Below, piece after piece: positions 17,193-26,229 of a DNA stretch of 64,000 bases. The notes beneath the pieces are model-generated. The model ran no database searches, had not been told where the DNA came from, and worked only from the letters and a program-made list of their open reading frames with translations. Origin of the DNA: Bacilli bacterium. Lineage in GTDB: Bacteria; Bacillota_I; Bacilli_A; RFN20; CAG-288. The stretch spans positions 59,059 through 123,058 of the forward strand of contig CAAGLY010000018.1 of NCBI GenBank assembly GCA_900770925.1, read 5' to 3'. The position numbers and the translations under genes were made by a program. The first letter of the stretch is position 1, and every line of letters starts with the position of its first letter.

Positions 17193-18033
17193 ATTCAAGA
17201 TAGTTCTTCTTCCTCTCTTCAATCCTCTGGTCCGTAAACTGCCTCTGGTTATGAAGATAGGAGTCCCTTCCTCCGAAATCGTGATCGATGGTCTCAAAGG
17301 CAGAGCGGAGGAAATTCTCTCTTACTCCGGCTAAGATCCCGACGGAGTTGATGAGAACCTCATTCTTAATCTGACATTCATCGCGTAAGTAGGAGGTCTG
17401 CTTGATTGCCTTATTTTTCGTAAAGATATTGGTTAAAAGGTAATCCTTGACGATTTCCTCTCTATCCCTGCCAAGCAGAGAAAGGAGAAGGGCAGTTCCG
17501 ACACCGCAGCGGTCTTTCCCGTCAGCACAGTGGAAAAGACAGGCGCCTTTCTTCTGGTTATATAGGGTATAAAGGAAGGAGCGGTATCCGCTGATTCCCT
17601 TCTTACCGGAGACAAAATAGCGATAGGTGTTTTCCCTAGCGTAGGTGACATCTCCGTTTGGATCAAGATGATAGATGAAGGAGACGATGCCGGCGATTCC
17701 CTTATCCGGAATGTTGTAATTCTCATGCGGGTGTTCTTCCGGAAGAAGGGAGGTGAGACTCTCTTCGACAGAGAAGTTCTGGTAGTTGACGCCAGGAATC
17801 CGCCTTTCCGGTTTTGCCTGAATCTCTTCCGGAGAACGGAAGTCGATATCGGAAACTAAGTTCCTTTCTTCTTTCAGGTATTTCCTGTCTGCTTCTGAGA
17901 TGCTGATTAAAGCATCCGAACGGATCAGTCTCTTTTCCTTGATTCTCCGTCCGTCTTTCCTTTTATACCCACCTAAATCCCGGGTATTGATTGTTCCTTC
18001 TAAGGGAATAAAGTTTGTTCCATTGATTTTCAT
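17191..18033 (-). CDS. Tyrosine/serine phosphatase (Y_phosphatase3 type)
   Basis: 280-residue Cys-based phosphatase. NTRDLGGYK near the start, DIDFRSPEE (general-acid region) and the P-loop HCADGKDRCGVGTAL identify it; the P-loop has the usual Cys, Lys-Asp and Arg, with Cys in place of the common Thr after the Arg. Proteins of this type dephosphorylate phosphotyrosine, phosphoserine or phosphoinositides; the target is unknown. It is downstream of dnaJ but has its own TATAAT box (18040-18045) ending six bases before the ATG and no ribosome site, suggesting a leaderless message. Confidence 0.85.
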   Translation of the reverse strand: MKINGTNFIPLEGTINTRDLGGYKRKDGRRIKEKRLIRSDALISISEADRKYLKEERNLVSDIDFRSPEEIQAKPERRIPGVNYQNFSVEESLTSLLPEEHPHENYNIPDKGIAGIVSFIYHLDPNGDVTYARENTYRYFVSGKKGISGYRSFLYTLYNQKKGACLFHCADGKDRCGVGTALLLSLLGRDREEIVKDYLLTNIFTKNKAIKQTSYLRDECQIKNEVLINSVGILAGVRENFLRSAFETIDHDFGGRDSYLHNQRQFTDQRIEERKKNYLE

Positions 18034-18100
18034 GATTTTATTATAAGGGATGAAAACAGAATTCTAGAGAAAAGAGCCCTTTCACTTCTTTCGGAAAAAA

Positions 18101-18135
18101 GAAAAAGACCATCCCTTAATGACAGAGATGGTCTT
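18101..18135 (-). terminator. Terminator of the heat-shock operon
   Basis: Leftward hairpin AAGACCATC/GATGGTCTT (18105-18113 with 18127-18135) followed by TTTTTC, just after the dnaJ stop. Confidence 0.85.
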
Positions 18136-18141
18136 GCGGGT

Positions 18142-19287
18142 CTATTTCTTCTTGCTGAATTTGGTCTTGAACCAGGAGAAGATTCCATTGGGTTTCTTAT
18201 TCTCAATCTCACCGAATTTCTGAATAAGATCCTTCTGTTCTTCTGTCAGGGTCTTCGGGAACTTGACCTGGATAGTGACAAACTCATCACCCTTGTTTCC
18301 GTTATGAAGAGTGATACCGGCCTTGCCCCTCTTTAAGATAGTGCCTGCCTCGGTACAGGCAGGAACATTCAGCTCTGCCTCTCCGTTGACCGTCGGAACC
18401 GTAATTGTGGTTCCAAGCAGAGCATCCGAGACAGAGATACTGACATTAGTATAGACATCGGCCCCCTTACGGACAAAGGTCTGACTCGGAGAAACCTCGA
18501 TGTTGAGAACCAGATCGCCGTTAGGACCTCCGTTTAGACCGACTTCGCCTTTACCGGGAATCCGCCTCCGGTCTCCGGTATCGACACCTTGAGGGATGTT
18601 GACGGAAATTGTCTCCTTCTTCTCTACACGGCCCTGTCCGTGACAGGTTGAACACTTTGCGGTGACTTTCTTTCCGCTGCCTCCACAGTCCGGGCAGACT
18701 TCCTGCCTTTCGGTAACACCGAAAATCGTCTGACGGCGGGTACGGACATATCCAGCACCTCCGCAGGTGGAACAGGTATGGATGGAACTGGCATCCTTTG
18801 CGCCGGAGCCATGGCAATCCGGACAGGTGTCCACATAAGTTAACGGAATATCGATCTTTGCACCATGGACAGCCTGGTCAAAAGACAGGGAAACCTTGAT
18901 GGGCTTATCCTGTCCCTTACGGGGAGTGCGGTCACGGCGGGAAGAACGTGCTGCTCCTCCGCCGAAGAACTGGGAGAAGATATCTCCGAAGTCCTCAAAA
19001 CCCTCGAATCCGCCTGCATCGCCGTTGAAGTTCGCGCTATTGAAACCGCCGGCTCCGTTCTGATCGAAGGCCGCCTGGCCGAACTGGTCATAGGCCTGAC
19101 GCTTCTTCGGATCCGAAAGAATTTCATATGCCTCAGTGACCTCCTTGAAATGAGCAGGGGCATCGGCATCATGATTTAAATCCGGATGGTATTTCTTGGC
19201 CAGCTTGCGGTAGGCACTTTTGATTTCGTCTGCTGAGGCGTTCTTGTCGACGCCTAAGACTTCATAGTAATCTCGTTTTTCTGCCAT
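18142..19287 (-). CDS. dnaJ: Chaperone DnaJ
   Basis: Co-chaperone that delivers unfolded proteins to DnaK and stimulates its ATPase. J domain at residues 1-70 with the HPD loop (KKYHPDLNHD), Gly/Phe-rich linker about 75-125, then four zinc-binding repeats (CPDCHGSG, CSTCGGAG, CPDCGGSG, CSTCHGQG) and C-terminal substrate domains. Length 381 is typical. The invariant Arg of AYRKLAKKYHPD is CGC. Last gene of hrcA-grpE-dnaK-dnaJ, separated from dnaK by a hairpin. Confidence 0.98.
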   Translation of the reverse strand: MAEKRDYYEVLGVDKNASADEIKSAYRKLAKKYHPDLNHDADAPAHFKEVTEAYEILSDPKKRQAYDQFGQAAFDQNGAGGFNSANFNGDAGGFEGFEDFGDIFSQFFGGGAARSSRRDRTPRKGQDKPIKVSLSFDQAVHGAKIDIPLTYVDTCPDCHGSGAKDASSIHTCSTCGGAGYVRTRRQTIFGVTERQEVCPDCGGSGKKVTAKCSTCHGQGRVEKKETISVNIPQGVDTGDRRRIPGKGEVGLNGGPNGDLVLNIEVSPSQTFVRKGADVYTNVSISVSDALLGTTITVPTVNGEAELNVPACTEAGTILKRGKAGITLHNGNKGDEFVTIQVKFPKTLTEEQKDLIQKFGEIENKKPNGIFSWFKTKFSKKK

Positions 19288-19308
19288 TTGGAAGCCTCCT
19301 TAGACAAA

Positions 19309-19333
19309 GAAGCCCGGATTTTGACCGGGCTTC
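19309..19333 (-). promoter_or_regulatory. dnaK-dnaJ intergenic hairpin
   Basis: Nine-base-pair stem GAAGCCCGG/CCGGGCTTC with a seven-base loop and only a weak TTTG tail in the leftward direction. It probably attenuates or stabilises the message so that more DnaK than DnaJ is made. Confidence 0.6.
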
Positions 19334-19345
19334 CCTTGTGACTGT

Positions 19346-21199
19346 TTACTTGTCTTTCTTCTCTTCGTAAGTGGCGTCAACAACGTGATCGTCCTTCTGG
19401 GCGCTGGCATTTCCGCCGGCGTTCTGGCTAGAAGAGTTAGCCTCTGCTTGGCTATGAGCCTGGTAGACGGAGTTAGCAGCCTGCTGTAGCTGAGCAATCT
19501 TGGCACGTACAGCTTCCAGATCATTCTTATCAAGGTCAGCCTTGATCTCATCGCGGATCTTAGTGGCCTGAGCCTTGGTGTTTTCGTCAATCGGATGTTC
19601 CTTATCGTTGATTTGATGATCAATGGAATCAATCAGCTGCTGGGCCTCGTTGCGGGTGTCAGCATCTTTCTTCCGTTTATCATCTTCGGCCTTATGGGCT
19701 TCGGCTTCCTTGACCATCTTATCGATTTCTTCTTTGCTTAAACCGCTGGAGTTAGAAATCGTGATGTGCTGTTCGGCATTGGTATCAAGGTCTTTTGCAC
19801 TGACAGAGACAATACCGTTGACATCGATGGAGAAGGTAACCTGAATACGAGGGACACCCCGCGGTGCCGGACGGATGCCTTCGAGTTTGAACCGGCCAAG
19901 GAACTTATTGTCATTGGCCATCGGACGCTCGCCCTGGAAGACCTGAATCTCAACGCCGGTCTGATTATCTTCGGCAGTAGAGAAGATCTGCTGACGGGTA
20001 GTCGGGATTGTCGTGTTACGAGGGATAAGCGGAGTCCTGACGCCACCTAAGGTCTCAAGACCAAGGGTAAGCGGAGTGACATCAAGAAGAACAACGTCCT
20101 TGACATCGCCGCGGATAATACCGCCCTGGATAGCGGCGCCGACAGAGACAGCCTCATCCGGGTTGACGGACTGGTTCGGCTTCTTGCCGTTGTTCAGGCG
20201 GGTAATCCTATCGACGACAGCCGGCCTACGGGTTGAACCGCCGACTAAGATAATATCATCGAGGTCACTGACCGATAACTTAGCATCGGAGAGAGCTTTC
20301 TCAAACGGAGTCTGGCAGCGATCAAGCAGATTACGGGTCAAATCCTGGAATTTAGCACGGGTAAGAGTAGTTTCGAAGTTGACCGGTGCACCATCCTTGA
20401 AACCGATATACGGTAAGGAGATGATGGTTTCGGTCTGGCTGGAAAGGTTGATTTTGGCTTTCTCGGCTTCATCACGGAGACGCTGAAGGGTCGGACGATC
20501 CTTGACATTGTCACGGGTGATAGTGATACCGCACTGCTTCTGAATCTCGGACCTTAACCAATCCCTGACGGCATTATCCCAGTCATCGCCGCCGAGATTC
20601 GTATCGCCGGAGGTAGAGAGAACTTCGAAGGTTCCGTCTCCGATATCAAGGATCGAGACATCGAGAGTTCCGCCGCCTAAATCGAAGACCATGATCTTTC
20701 CGGACTTCTTGCTGTCCCTGCCATAGGCAAGTGCTGCAGCAGTCGGCTCGGAGATAACACGGACAACATCAAGACCGGCAATGGTACCGGCATTCTTGGT
20801 TGCCTGACGCTGATCATCGTTGAAGTAGGCAGGGCAGGTGATGACGGCTTTCTTAACGCTCTGGCCTAAGAACTTCTCGGCATAGCCTTTCCTGTAGCTT
20901 AAGATCTTTGCGGAAATCTCTTCCGGAGTGAAATCCTTGTTCAGACAGGAAATATGGGTGAGATTACGGGTACCCCTCTTACGTTTGATGGAGTGGACCG
21001 TATCCGGGTTAGTCAGAAGCCTTCGCTTTGCAGCATTACCGACAATCTCCTCTCCATCCGGTTTAAAGGAAACAACGGACGGACAGGTGTTTGTGCCTTC
21101 CGGTGAAGGGATGACTTTGACGTTGTGATCATCCTGCCTATAAGAGACAACTGAGTTTGTAGTACCTAAATCGATACCTAAGATTACTTCTTTTGCCAT
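19346..21199 (-). CDS. dnaK: Chaperone DnaK (Hsp70)
   Basis: ATP-dependent chaperone. Phosphate loop GIDLGTTNS at about 8-16, VFDLGGGTLDVS, ILVGGSTR and the substrate-binding domain (VLLDVTPLTLGLET to about residue 500), ending in a Ser/Ala/Asn-rich linker. Length 617 is usual for Gram-positive DnaK, without the extra loop of proteobacterial proteins. The block SIKRKMG uses AGG for Met (20975-20977) and CGT for Arg. Third gene of the heat-shock operon, with AGGAGG ribosome site. Confidence 0.99.
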   Translation of the reverse strand: MAKEVILGIDLGTTNSVVSYRQDDHNVKVIPSPEGTNTCPSVVSFKPDGEEIVGNAAKRRLLTNPDTVHSIKRKRGTRNLTHISCLNKDFTPEEISAKILSYRKGYAEKFLGQSVKKAVITCPAYFNDDQRQATKNAGTIAGLDVVRVISEPTAAALAYGRDSKKSGKIMVFDLGGGTLDVSILDIGDGTFEVLSTSGDTNLGGDDWDNAVRDWLRSEIQKQCGITITRDNVKDRPTLQRLRDEAEKAKINLSSQTETIISLPYIGFKDGAPVNFETTLTRAKFQDLTRNLLDRCQTPFEKALSDAKLSVSDLDDIILVGGSTRRPAVVDRITRLNNGKKPNQSVNPDEAVSVGAAIQGGIIRGDVKDVVLLDVTPLTLGLETLGGVRTPLIPRNTTIPTTRQQIFSTAEDNQTGVEIQVFQGERPMANDNKFLGRFKLEGIRPAPRGVPRIQVTFSIDVNGIVSVSAKDLDTNAEQHITISNSSGLSKEEIDKMVKEAEAHKAEDDKRKKDADTRNEAQQLIDSIDHQINDKEHPIDENTKAQATKIRDEIKADLDKNDLEAVRAKIAQLQQAANSVYQAHSQAEANSSSQNAGGNASAQKDDHVVDATYEEKKDK

Positions 21200-21222
21200 A
21201 ATGAATTTCCTCCTTTGTGGTT

Positions 21223-21879
21223 TTATTTCACTTCAATCGTATCGTCATTCTTCTCATCTTTCTTTTCTTCTTTCTTCTCCGTCTTTACTGTCGTGACGAC
21301 GCTGGCAGCACGGAGGAGATGGTCATAGAGTTTGTAGCCTTTCCTATAGACTTCGGCAACCTTGTTGTTCTCCTCGCCTTCAATCGTGGAGAGAGCCATC
21401 CTCGTATGAGGATCGTATTCCTCTCCGACTTTCGGAGCGATGATTTCGACATGGGCCTGTTTTAAGGAATTGAGGAGCTTATTATGAATCCTCTGGAACC
21501 CTTCCTTGTAGCGCTTTGTTGCTTCATCCTTCGGCTCAGCCCTTAAGGACCTGTCGAAGCTGTCCAAGGTGGGAATCAGTTCCTCAATCAGGGATTTCTG
21601 TGCGTATTTCTTGAAGTCCTCGTTTTCTTTCTCAATCTGCTTACGGGTGTTAGCCCTGTCAGCATAGGCTTCATAATACTTGTTTTTCCAGGAATCCTTT
21701 TCCTTGTCGGCATCCTCGAACTGTTTCTGATAGCTTAGGACTTTTTTCTGCAGTTCTTCGTTTTCCGACTTGAGGCGGCTGACAAGAGCTTGAAGATCAC
21801 TGTCTTTCTCTTTCCTGTTTTCCTGTGGCTGCTCTTTATTTACCTGCTCGTTCGGTTTCTTTTCGTTTTTCTCACTCAT
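21223..21879 (-). CDS. grpE: Nucleotide exchange factor GrpE
   Basis: Releases ADP from DnaK. Long N-terminal charged coiled coil (about 1-115) with YADRANTRKQIEKENEDFKKYA, then LIEELIPTLDSFDRSL, GFQMIHNKL (Met is AGG) and the C-terminal beta domain GYKLYDHLLRAASVV. 218 residues, with a charged Lys/Asp-rich tail a little longer than usual. Its start overlaps the hrcA stop by four bases. Confidence 0.96.
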   Translation of the reverse strand: MSEKNEKKPNEQVNKEQPQENRKEKDSDLQALVSRLKSENEELQKKVLSYQKQFEDADKEKDSWKNKYYEAYADRANTRKQIEKENEDFKKYAQKSLIEELIPTLDSFDRSLRAEPKDEATKRYKEGFQRIHNKLLNSLKQAHVEIIAPKVGEEYDPHTRMALSTIEGEENNKVAEVYRKGYKLYDHLLRAASVVTTVKTEKKEEKKDEKNDDTIEVK

Positions 21880-22982
21880 TTTTTCACCCCTTTCTTAGCT
21901 GGCTTCTTCTTTGTGACTGACTTATTGACTTCCTGTACCGGCGTGATAGGAATCAGGGATGTTGAATTCTGGTCCGGAGAGAAGAAATAGCGGTCGAGCC
22001 TATATGCAACGTAGTCCAAGGCAGCAAGTATCTTTTTATAATCCCTGCGTTTTGGCCCTACGACAGCAATCTGATCGTTTCCGACTGCCTTAGTGACAAT
22101 CGCCCTGTCACCTTTCTGGACATGGGTGAATCCCACATTGGCATCGCCTAAGTCATCGTTTTCTGTCAGGGAGTGCGACATTGAGCTTCCATCCTGAAGG
22201 GTATCGATGGCATTAACAAAGGCCTGGCGGTCATTCTGGAACTCCGGAAGAGTAAGCAGATTCTTCTGTCCATAGACAGTCAGCTTCTTTCGGGCGAAGG
22301 AGAGAAGGGATTCCAGGAAGGCCTGGACGACCCTGTTTCCTTCTTTGCCGTACCTTTGCACGGCAAGTGGCTTAAGCGCCTTTGCTTTGGCTTCCAGATC
22401 GGCAATCTTTGTTCCGGTAAGGCGCTTGGAGAGAAAGTTGACGGCGTTCTGCCTGCCAGTGAAGCTTTCGCCTTTCTGCCTGACAAAGGTTTTCTTTTCG
22501 ACATATCCGGAATCCGTGATGAAGATGAACCTTGCACTTTTTTCATTGAGGGATAATAGCTGGATAGAGACAAGGGATTCCTGATCGGCTTTCGGACCCA
22601 GGACGACAGTAGCCATCTTTGTCCTTTCGGAGATCCTCTGACAGGATTTTGTCAGGATATCTTCGACTGACCGGGTGTGATCCTTTAGGATTTCCTGGAA
22701 TTCCCGCTGGAATTCCAGACCGATACTGCTTTCCGAATCGGTGGTAGAGAGATGTTCGAGGTAGTATTGGTAACCTTTGGAAGAAGGCCTTCTTCCGGAA
22801 GAGACATGCTTCTTTTCCAGATAACCTTCCTCTTCAAGTTCTGCCCTGGCGTTACGGATAGTTGCGGAGGAGCAGTTCAGATGATAGCTTTCGAGAAGAG
22901 TCTTGCTGCCGACAGGAACACCGGTCTTGATGAACTCTTCACAGATGCATTTCAGGATTAAGTACTTCCGTGCACTCTTCAT
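21876..22982 (-). CDS. hrcA: Heat-inducible repressor HrcA
   Basis: Represses its own operon by binding CIRCE and loses activity when GroEL is busy. N-terminal winged helix (MKSARKYLILKCICEEFIKTG, then SSATIRNARAELEEEGYL), followed by the GAF-like and insertion domains. I start at the internal ATG 22982: it has a perfect GGAGG ribosome site and the family N-terminus. An upstream ATG at 23036 in the same frame lies in the promoter and operator. 368 residues. A C-terminal Lys-rich tail is unusual. Confidence 0.95.
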   Translation of the reverse strand: MKSARKYLILKCICEEFIKTGVPVGSKTLLESYHLNCSSATIRNARAELEEEGYLEKKHVSSGRRPSSKGYQYYLEHLSTTDSESSIGLEFQREFQEILKDHTRSVEDILTKSCQRISERTKMATVVLGPKADQESLVSIQLLSLNEKSARFIFITDSGYVEKKTFVRQKGESFTGRQNAVNFLSKRLTGTKIADLEAKAKALKPLAVQRYGKEGNRVVQAFLESLLSFARKKLTVYGQKNLLTLPEFQNDRQAFVNAIDTLQDGSSMSHSLTENDDLGDANVGFTHVQKGDRAIVTKAVGNDQIAVVGPKRRDYKKILAALDYVAYRLDRYFFSPDQNSTSLIPITPVQEVNKSVTKKKPAKKGVKK

Positions 22983-22992
22983 CTTGTCCTCC

Positions 22993-23019
22993 TTAGCACT
23001 TCTTTTCTCAAGTGCTACA
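22993..23019 (-). promoter_or_regulatory. CIRCE operator, promoter-proximal copy
   Basis: TTAGCACT (22993-23000) and AGTGCTAC (23011-23018) form an inverted repeat with the CIRCE half-sites but a spacer one base shorter than canonical. It lies between the -10 box and the hrcA ribosome site. Confidence 0.75.
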
Positions 23020-23022
23020 CCT

Positions 23023-23064
23023 ATTATAGATAACAAATTAGCAAATTCAAGTATTGAGTGCTAA
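23023..23064 (-). promoter_or_regulatory. hrcA promoter with upstream CIRCE
   Basis: On the leftward strand TTGAAT (23045-23050) and TATAAT (23023-23028) are 16 bases apart. The -35 region is inside a second CIRCE (23038-23064): a perfect GAGTGCTAA half, a degenerate TTAGCAAAT half and the canonical nine-base spacer. Confidence 0.82.
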
Positions 23065-23171
23065 AAAATAGTTTCCACACCCTCATATATTAAATAAGGA
23101 AGAAAAACCGCTCACTTTTTAGACAGAAATAAGGAAACGGACGGCAAATAATGAATACTATCTTGGCAAAA

Positions 23172-23196
23172 GAAAAAGACCGGTTTTAACCGGTCT
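23172..23196 (-). terminator. Terminator of the coaX-pepV-trmB operon
   Basis: Leftward hairpin AGACCGG/CCGGTCT (23177-23183 with 23190-23196) followed by TTTTTC, directly after the trmB stop. Confidence 0.88.
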
Positions 23197-23202
23197 CTTA
23201 GC

Positions 23203-23835
23203 TCATTTGTCTTCTTTTGTCGCAATCAGCAGATGGATCCTGACTCCTTTAGCACGGAACTTGTTCTCATACTCGGTCGGAGAAAGGTCTGTCTGTGTTT
23301 CGGATAAGAAAGGCTCGATGATTTCCGTTTGATAGAGGTTCACGCTCTTGAAGTATTCGACACTATCGTTGAATAAGTCGGTATTATCGGTCCGGAAATA
23401 GATTTTTCCGTTCGGCTTCAGCCTGCGGAAATACTCTTTCAGACGATCAGGATAGGATAATCTTCGCTTCCTCTGACGCTTTTTCGGCCAGGGATCAGGG
23501 AAGTTGATGAAAATCGCATCAAGCTGTCCGTCCTGAATGAGAGGGAAAATCCGCTCAATCGGAGAATTCAGGAAGGTAAAATTCTTCGCTTCTTCCTTTT
23601 CGCTGCTTGCTTTTTTCACGGCGATTGCAAAAGCGGTCTGATTGATTTCGACACCGAGGAACTTCTTCTCCGGCTGTTTCTTTGCCCTATCGATCAGAAA
23701 GCCGCCGCATCCTGATCCAATCTCAAGCCTCTGATAATCCTTGATCGATTCCGGATCAAAGGTAGAAAGATCTTTTCCGATATCGGTATTCTCAGTCAGG
23801 ACTCTGTCCTGCCATTTCTTGTGGCGAAGACGCAT
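23203..23835 (-). CDS. trmB: tRNA (guanine-46-N7)-methyltransferase
   Basis: SAM-dependent methylation of G46 in the tRNA variable loop. SAM site EIGSGCGGFL, acceptor-side motif INFPDPWPKKRQRKRRL, then FRTDNTDLF and the late TEYENKF: all family blocks are present. 210 residues, typical. Its ATG overlaps the pepV stop by one base, so it is translationally coupled as last gene of coaX-pepV-trmB. Confidence 0.95.
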   Translation of the reverse strand: MRLRHKKWQDRVLTENTDIGKDLSTFDPESIKDYQRLEIGSGCGGFLIDRAKKQPEKKFLGVEINQTAFAIAVKKASSEKEEAKNFTFLNSPIERIFPLIQDGQLDAIFINFPDPWPKKRQRKRRLSYPDRLKEYFRRLKPNGKIYFRTDNTDLFNDSVEYFKSVNLYQTEIIEPFLSETQTDLSPTEYENKFRAKGVRIHLLIATKEDK

Positions 23836-25256
23836 TAGAAATCCTTCTTTCCTGTACGGAGATAATCCGAAAGCTTATCGATGGCATGGGCATAGATCTG
23901 CCTAGAATCATAGAAATCGGAAAGCGGGAAGAATTCGTCATCGCCATGCCTGCGGTAATCACGGCCCGGGAACTGGCTTCCGAAGGCAACGGAGTTCTTG
24001 CTTTCACGGGCATAGGTGCCTCCTCCGATTGCTTCCGGCCTTGCCTTCCTGTCACCGGTCTCATCCTGATAGGATTTAAGAAGGATACGGACAAAGTCAG
24101 ACTTCGGATCAGCGACAAAGCCATCGCTTCCGCCAAGAAGGGTATAGCTTGCTTTGTCATGCTTCTTCAGGTTATCCCTGACTGTTTCGATCTTCCTGTC
24201 GGAAGGATAACGGACGTTGACAAAGATAGAAAGCTTATTTCCTTTCAGGTTAATGCGACCGACATTGTAGGAAGACTCTGTGAAGTGCTCGCTGGTGAAG
24301 TTTCCTCCGAAATGGGTTCCTTTACCATCTTCATAATCCTTGAAGATAGCGGAAAGTTCCGGTTTATTAAATAAAATTCCAAGGAAGTTAAGAAGATGGA
24401 GTCCGGCATTGACGCCTTTCCACGGCCTTGATCCATGATAAGGATGTCCAAGGAAGGATACGACATTGCCCTCTAAGGAGACTTTAACGGTAGGATACTC
24501 TTCCTGGTATTTCTTTACTAACTCTTTTGCCTCTTTCAGATGTCCCTTTAAGGTGGCAGAAGCCGAAGCTAAGACGATGTTTAAAGCTGCGCCTAACTCA
24601 AAGTTTTCGATTTCCTTAAGCTCAGTCTCATAGTCGGCTTCATAGGCATAGATGCTCTTCTCGGCATAGATTAGAGGATAGTCGGCATCCGGAGAGATAC
24701 CAAGAGTCGGATATCCTTTGTTTAAGGTGTGGAAGTAGTGCTTAAGTCCTAAGGAATCATTCTCCTCATTTCCACCGAAGAGGAAACGGAGCTTATATCC
24801 GCCGAGACGGTGGTTATCCCTTAAGGCTTTGACTGCGAAAAGGCAGCTTAAACCAGGGCCTTTATCATCGCTTGTTCCGCGGCCGTACCTGATATTGCCT
24901 TCCTCTAAGACAAGAGTAAAAGGATCACTGTGCCAGTTCTCTTTCTTGACCGGAACGACATCGCAGTGGGCATAGATATCTAAGGTCTTCTCTCCTTCTC
25001 CGTAGGTGAGTTCTGTGATGTAGTTATCGCAGCGGTCGACGTTAAAGCCGAGCTTTTTACCAAGCTTGGCAACATAGCTTAAAGCCTCATCAACGCCTTT
25101 ACCGAAAGGCCTTGTCTCACTCTGAGTTGTCTCATCTAAGACAGAGGGGATAGCGACAAGTTCCTTTAAGGTGTTAAAGGCCTCCTCTTTGTAAGGGGCG
25201 ACTAATTTCTGATAGTCGGTTTCCTTGATTTCGACTGGCATTGCGTTCTCTTTCAT
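23835..25256 (-). CDS. pepV: PepV-like dipeptidase (M20 family)
   Basis: Zinc-dependent cytoplasmic dipeptidase. Metal ligands appear in order: AHCDVVPV (His and Asp), YGRGTSDDKGP (bridging Asp), GGNEENDS (catalytic Glu pair), PDADYP (Asp) and a C-terminal His region (GGTYARES near the end). 473 residues fits the PepV/DapE-like group. Overlaps the end of coaX by four bases and has an AGGAGG ribosome site within that gene. Physiological substrates are likely dipeptides; a role in N-acyl amino acid hydrolysis cannot be excluded. Confidence 0.9.
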   Translation of the reverse strand: MKENAMPVEIKETDYQKLVAPYKEEAFNTLKELVAIPSVLDETTQSETRPFGKGVDEALSYVAKLGKKLGFNVDRCDNYITELTYGEGEKTLDIYAHCDVVPVKKENWHSDPFTLVLEEGNIRYGRGTSDDKGPGLSCLFAVKALRDNHRLGGYKLRFLFGGNEENDSLGLKHYFHTLNKGYPTLGISPDADYPLIYAEKSIYAYEADYETELKEIENFELGAALNIVLASASATLKGHLKEAKELVKKYQEEYPTVKVSLEGNVVSFLGHPYHGSRPWKGVNAGLHLLNFLGILFNKPELSAIFKDYEDGKGTHFGGNFTSEHFTESSYNVGRINLKGNKLSIFVNVRYPSDRKIETVRDNLKKHDKASYTLLGGSDGFVADPKSDFVRILLKSYQDETGDRKARPEAIGGGTYARESKNSVAFGSQFPGRDYRRHGDDEFFPLSDFYDSRQIYAHAIDKLSDYLRTGKKDF

Positions 25257-26068
25257 CTGTTTTTCCTCCTATTTGTAAGCATTTCGAATTTTTCCGGCGG
25301 AACAAGCCGCCTAAGTCCTTTCCTGATATGGAGAGGAGAATAAGTAAACTGATTCAGGCCGAAGCGGGGGAGGATGTCTTTAACCAGGTAGGCATTTCCT
25401 CCGGTGAGATAGACGTCAGCATTAGGACAGCGGTATTCTATCTCCCTCTGATGGACAAAGCCGGCAATTAAGCTAGCTCCTCCGTTAATCGTTCCGGAAG
25501 AGATACACTCTTCCGTGTTAAGGGAGACAAGCTTAGGGGATTCCCTTAGCTTGACCCTTCCTAACTGATCGGTAGTCCTGTTGAGGGTCTTAGCAAAGGA
25601 AGCTAATCCTGGGAAAATCGAGCAGCCATAGAAGACATTGTCTTTGGAAAGATAAAGAATCTTGCTTGCTGTTCCAAGGTCGATGATAATCTGTCCGTTT
25701 GTGTTTTTCTCTGCGATGATATCGCAGAAAAGATCAGAGCCGAGATAGGATACGTTATCGACCTTGAGGTGATGAGCAATTGAATATTCTGCCCTTTTCT
25801 CCGGAGAAAGAAGATAGACGGTCTTCTTTCCGCTGAAGGAGGAGATGAATTCTTCGATTGCGGACAATCCTTCTGAATTCACGGAAGAAATCGTCACAGC
25901 AATCTCTGCTTTGTCTTTGAACTGACCAAGAAAAGAAAGAATGGCTTCTCTGTTATGGGTATCGGTTTTATTGAGTTTCCTGTTTTCGCCATCGAAACAG
26001 AGAAAATCTATGGTTGAATTGCCGATATCGGCATAAATTGAAAGCTTTTGAATGTGTTTCGTTTCCAT
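25253..26068 (-). CDS. coaX: Type III pantothenate kinase
   Basis: First step of coenzyme A synthesis: pantothenate plus ATP to 4'-phosphopantothenate. ASKHA-fold enzyme with the N-terminal phosphate loop ADIGNST, the pantothenate region YLGSDLFCDI, IIDLGTASKI (catalytic Asp) and GGASLIAG. 271 residues. First gene of the operon. A TATAAT box (26078-26083) ends nine bases before the ATG and no ribosome site is seen, so the mRNA leader may be only two to three bases. Confidence 0.92.
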   Translation of the reverse strand: METKHIQKLSIYADIGNSTIDFLCFDGENRKLNKTDTHNREAILSFLGQFKDKAEIAVTISSVNSEGLSAIEEFISSFSGKKTVYLLSPEKRAEYSIAHHLKVDNVSYLGSDLFCDIIAEKNTNGQIIIDLGTASKILYLSKDNVFYGCSIFPGLASFAKTLNRTTDQLGRVKLRESPKLVSLNTEECISSGTINGGASLIAGFVHQREIEYRCPNADVYLTGGNAYLVKDILPRFGLNQFTYSPLHIRKGLRRLVPPEKFEMLTNRRKNR

Positions 26069-26229
26069 GGCGCAAATATTATAACGTAAACTCCCTTGAA
26101 ATATACGTTTTTGGATACTTCGTCATACAGGATCAATTGAATTCTTTCTCTCTATTCTTGTTATTCTGAAACTAGCCTTGGCAAGGAGGAACCTTATCTA
26201 GGGACCGGCTTGAAAATGTGAAGCTAGAT
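26069..26229. other. Intergenic stretch between comEC and coaX
   Basis: 161 bases holding the coaX -10 region at its left edge and repeated CTAG/TCTAG words near 26172-26225. I could not draw a convincing terminator for comEC or a known RNA fold here. Confidence 0.4.

Noticed and set aside
26150..26229. Structured RNA or SRP RNA downstream of comEC
   Set aside because: Only short CTAG repeats and four to five base pairings; no stable fold could be drawn.
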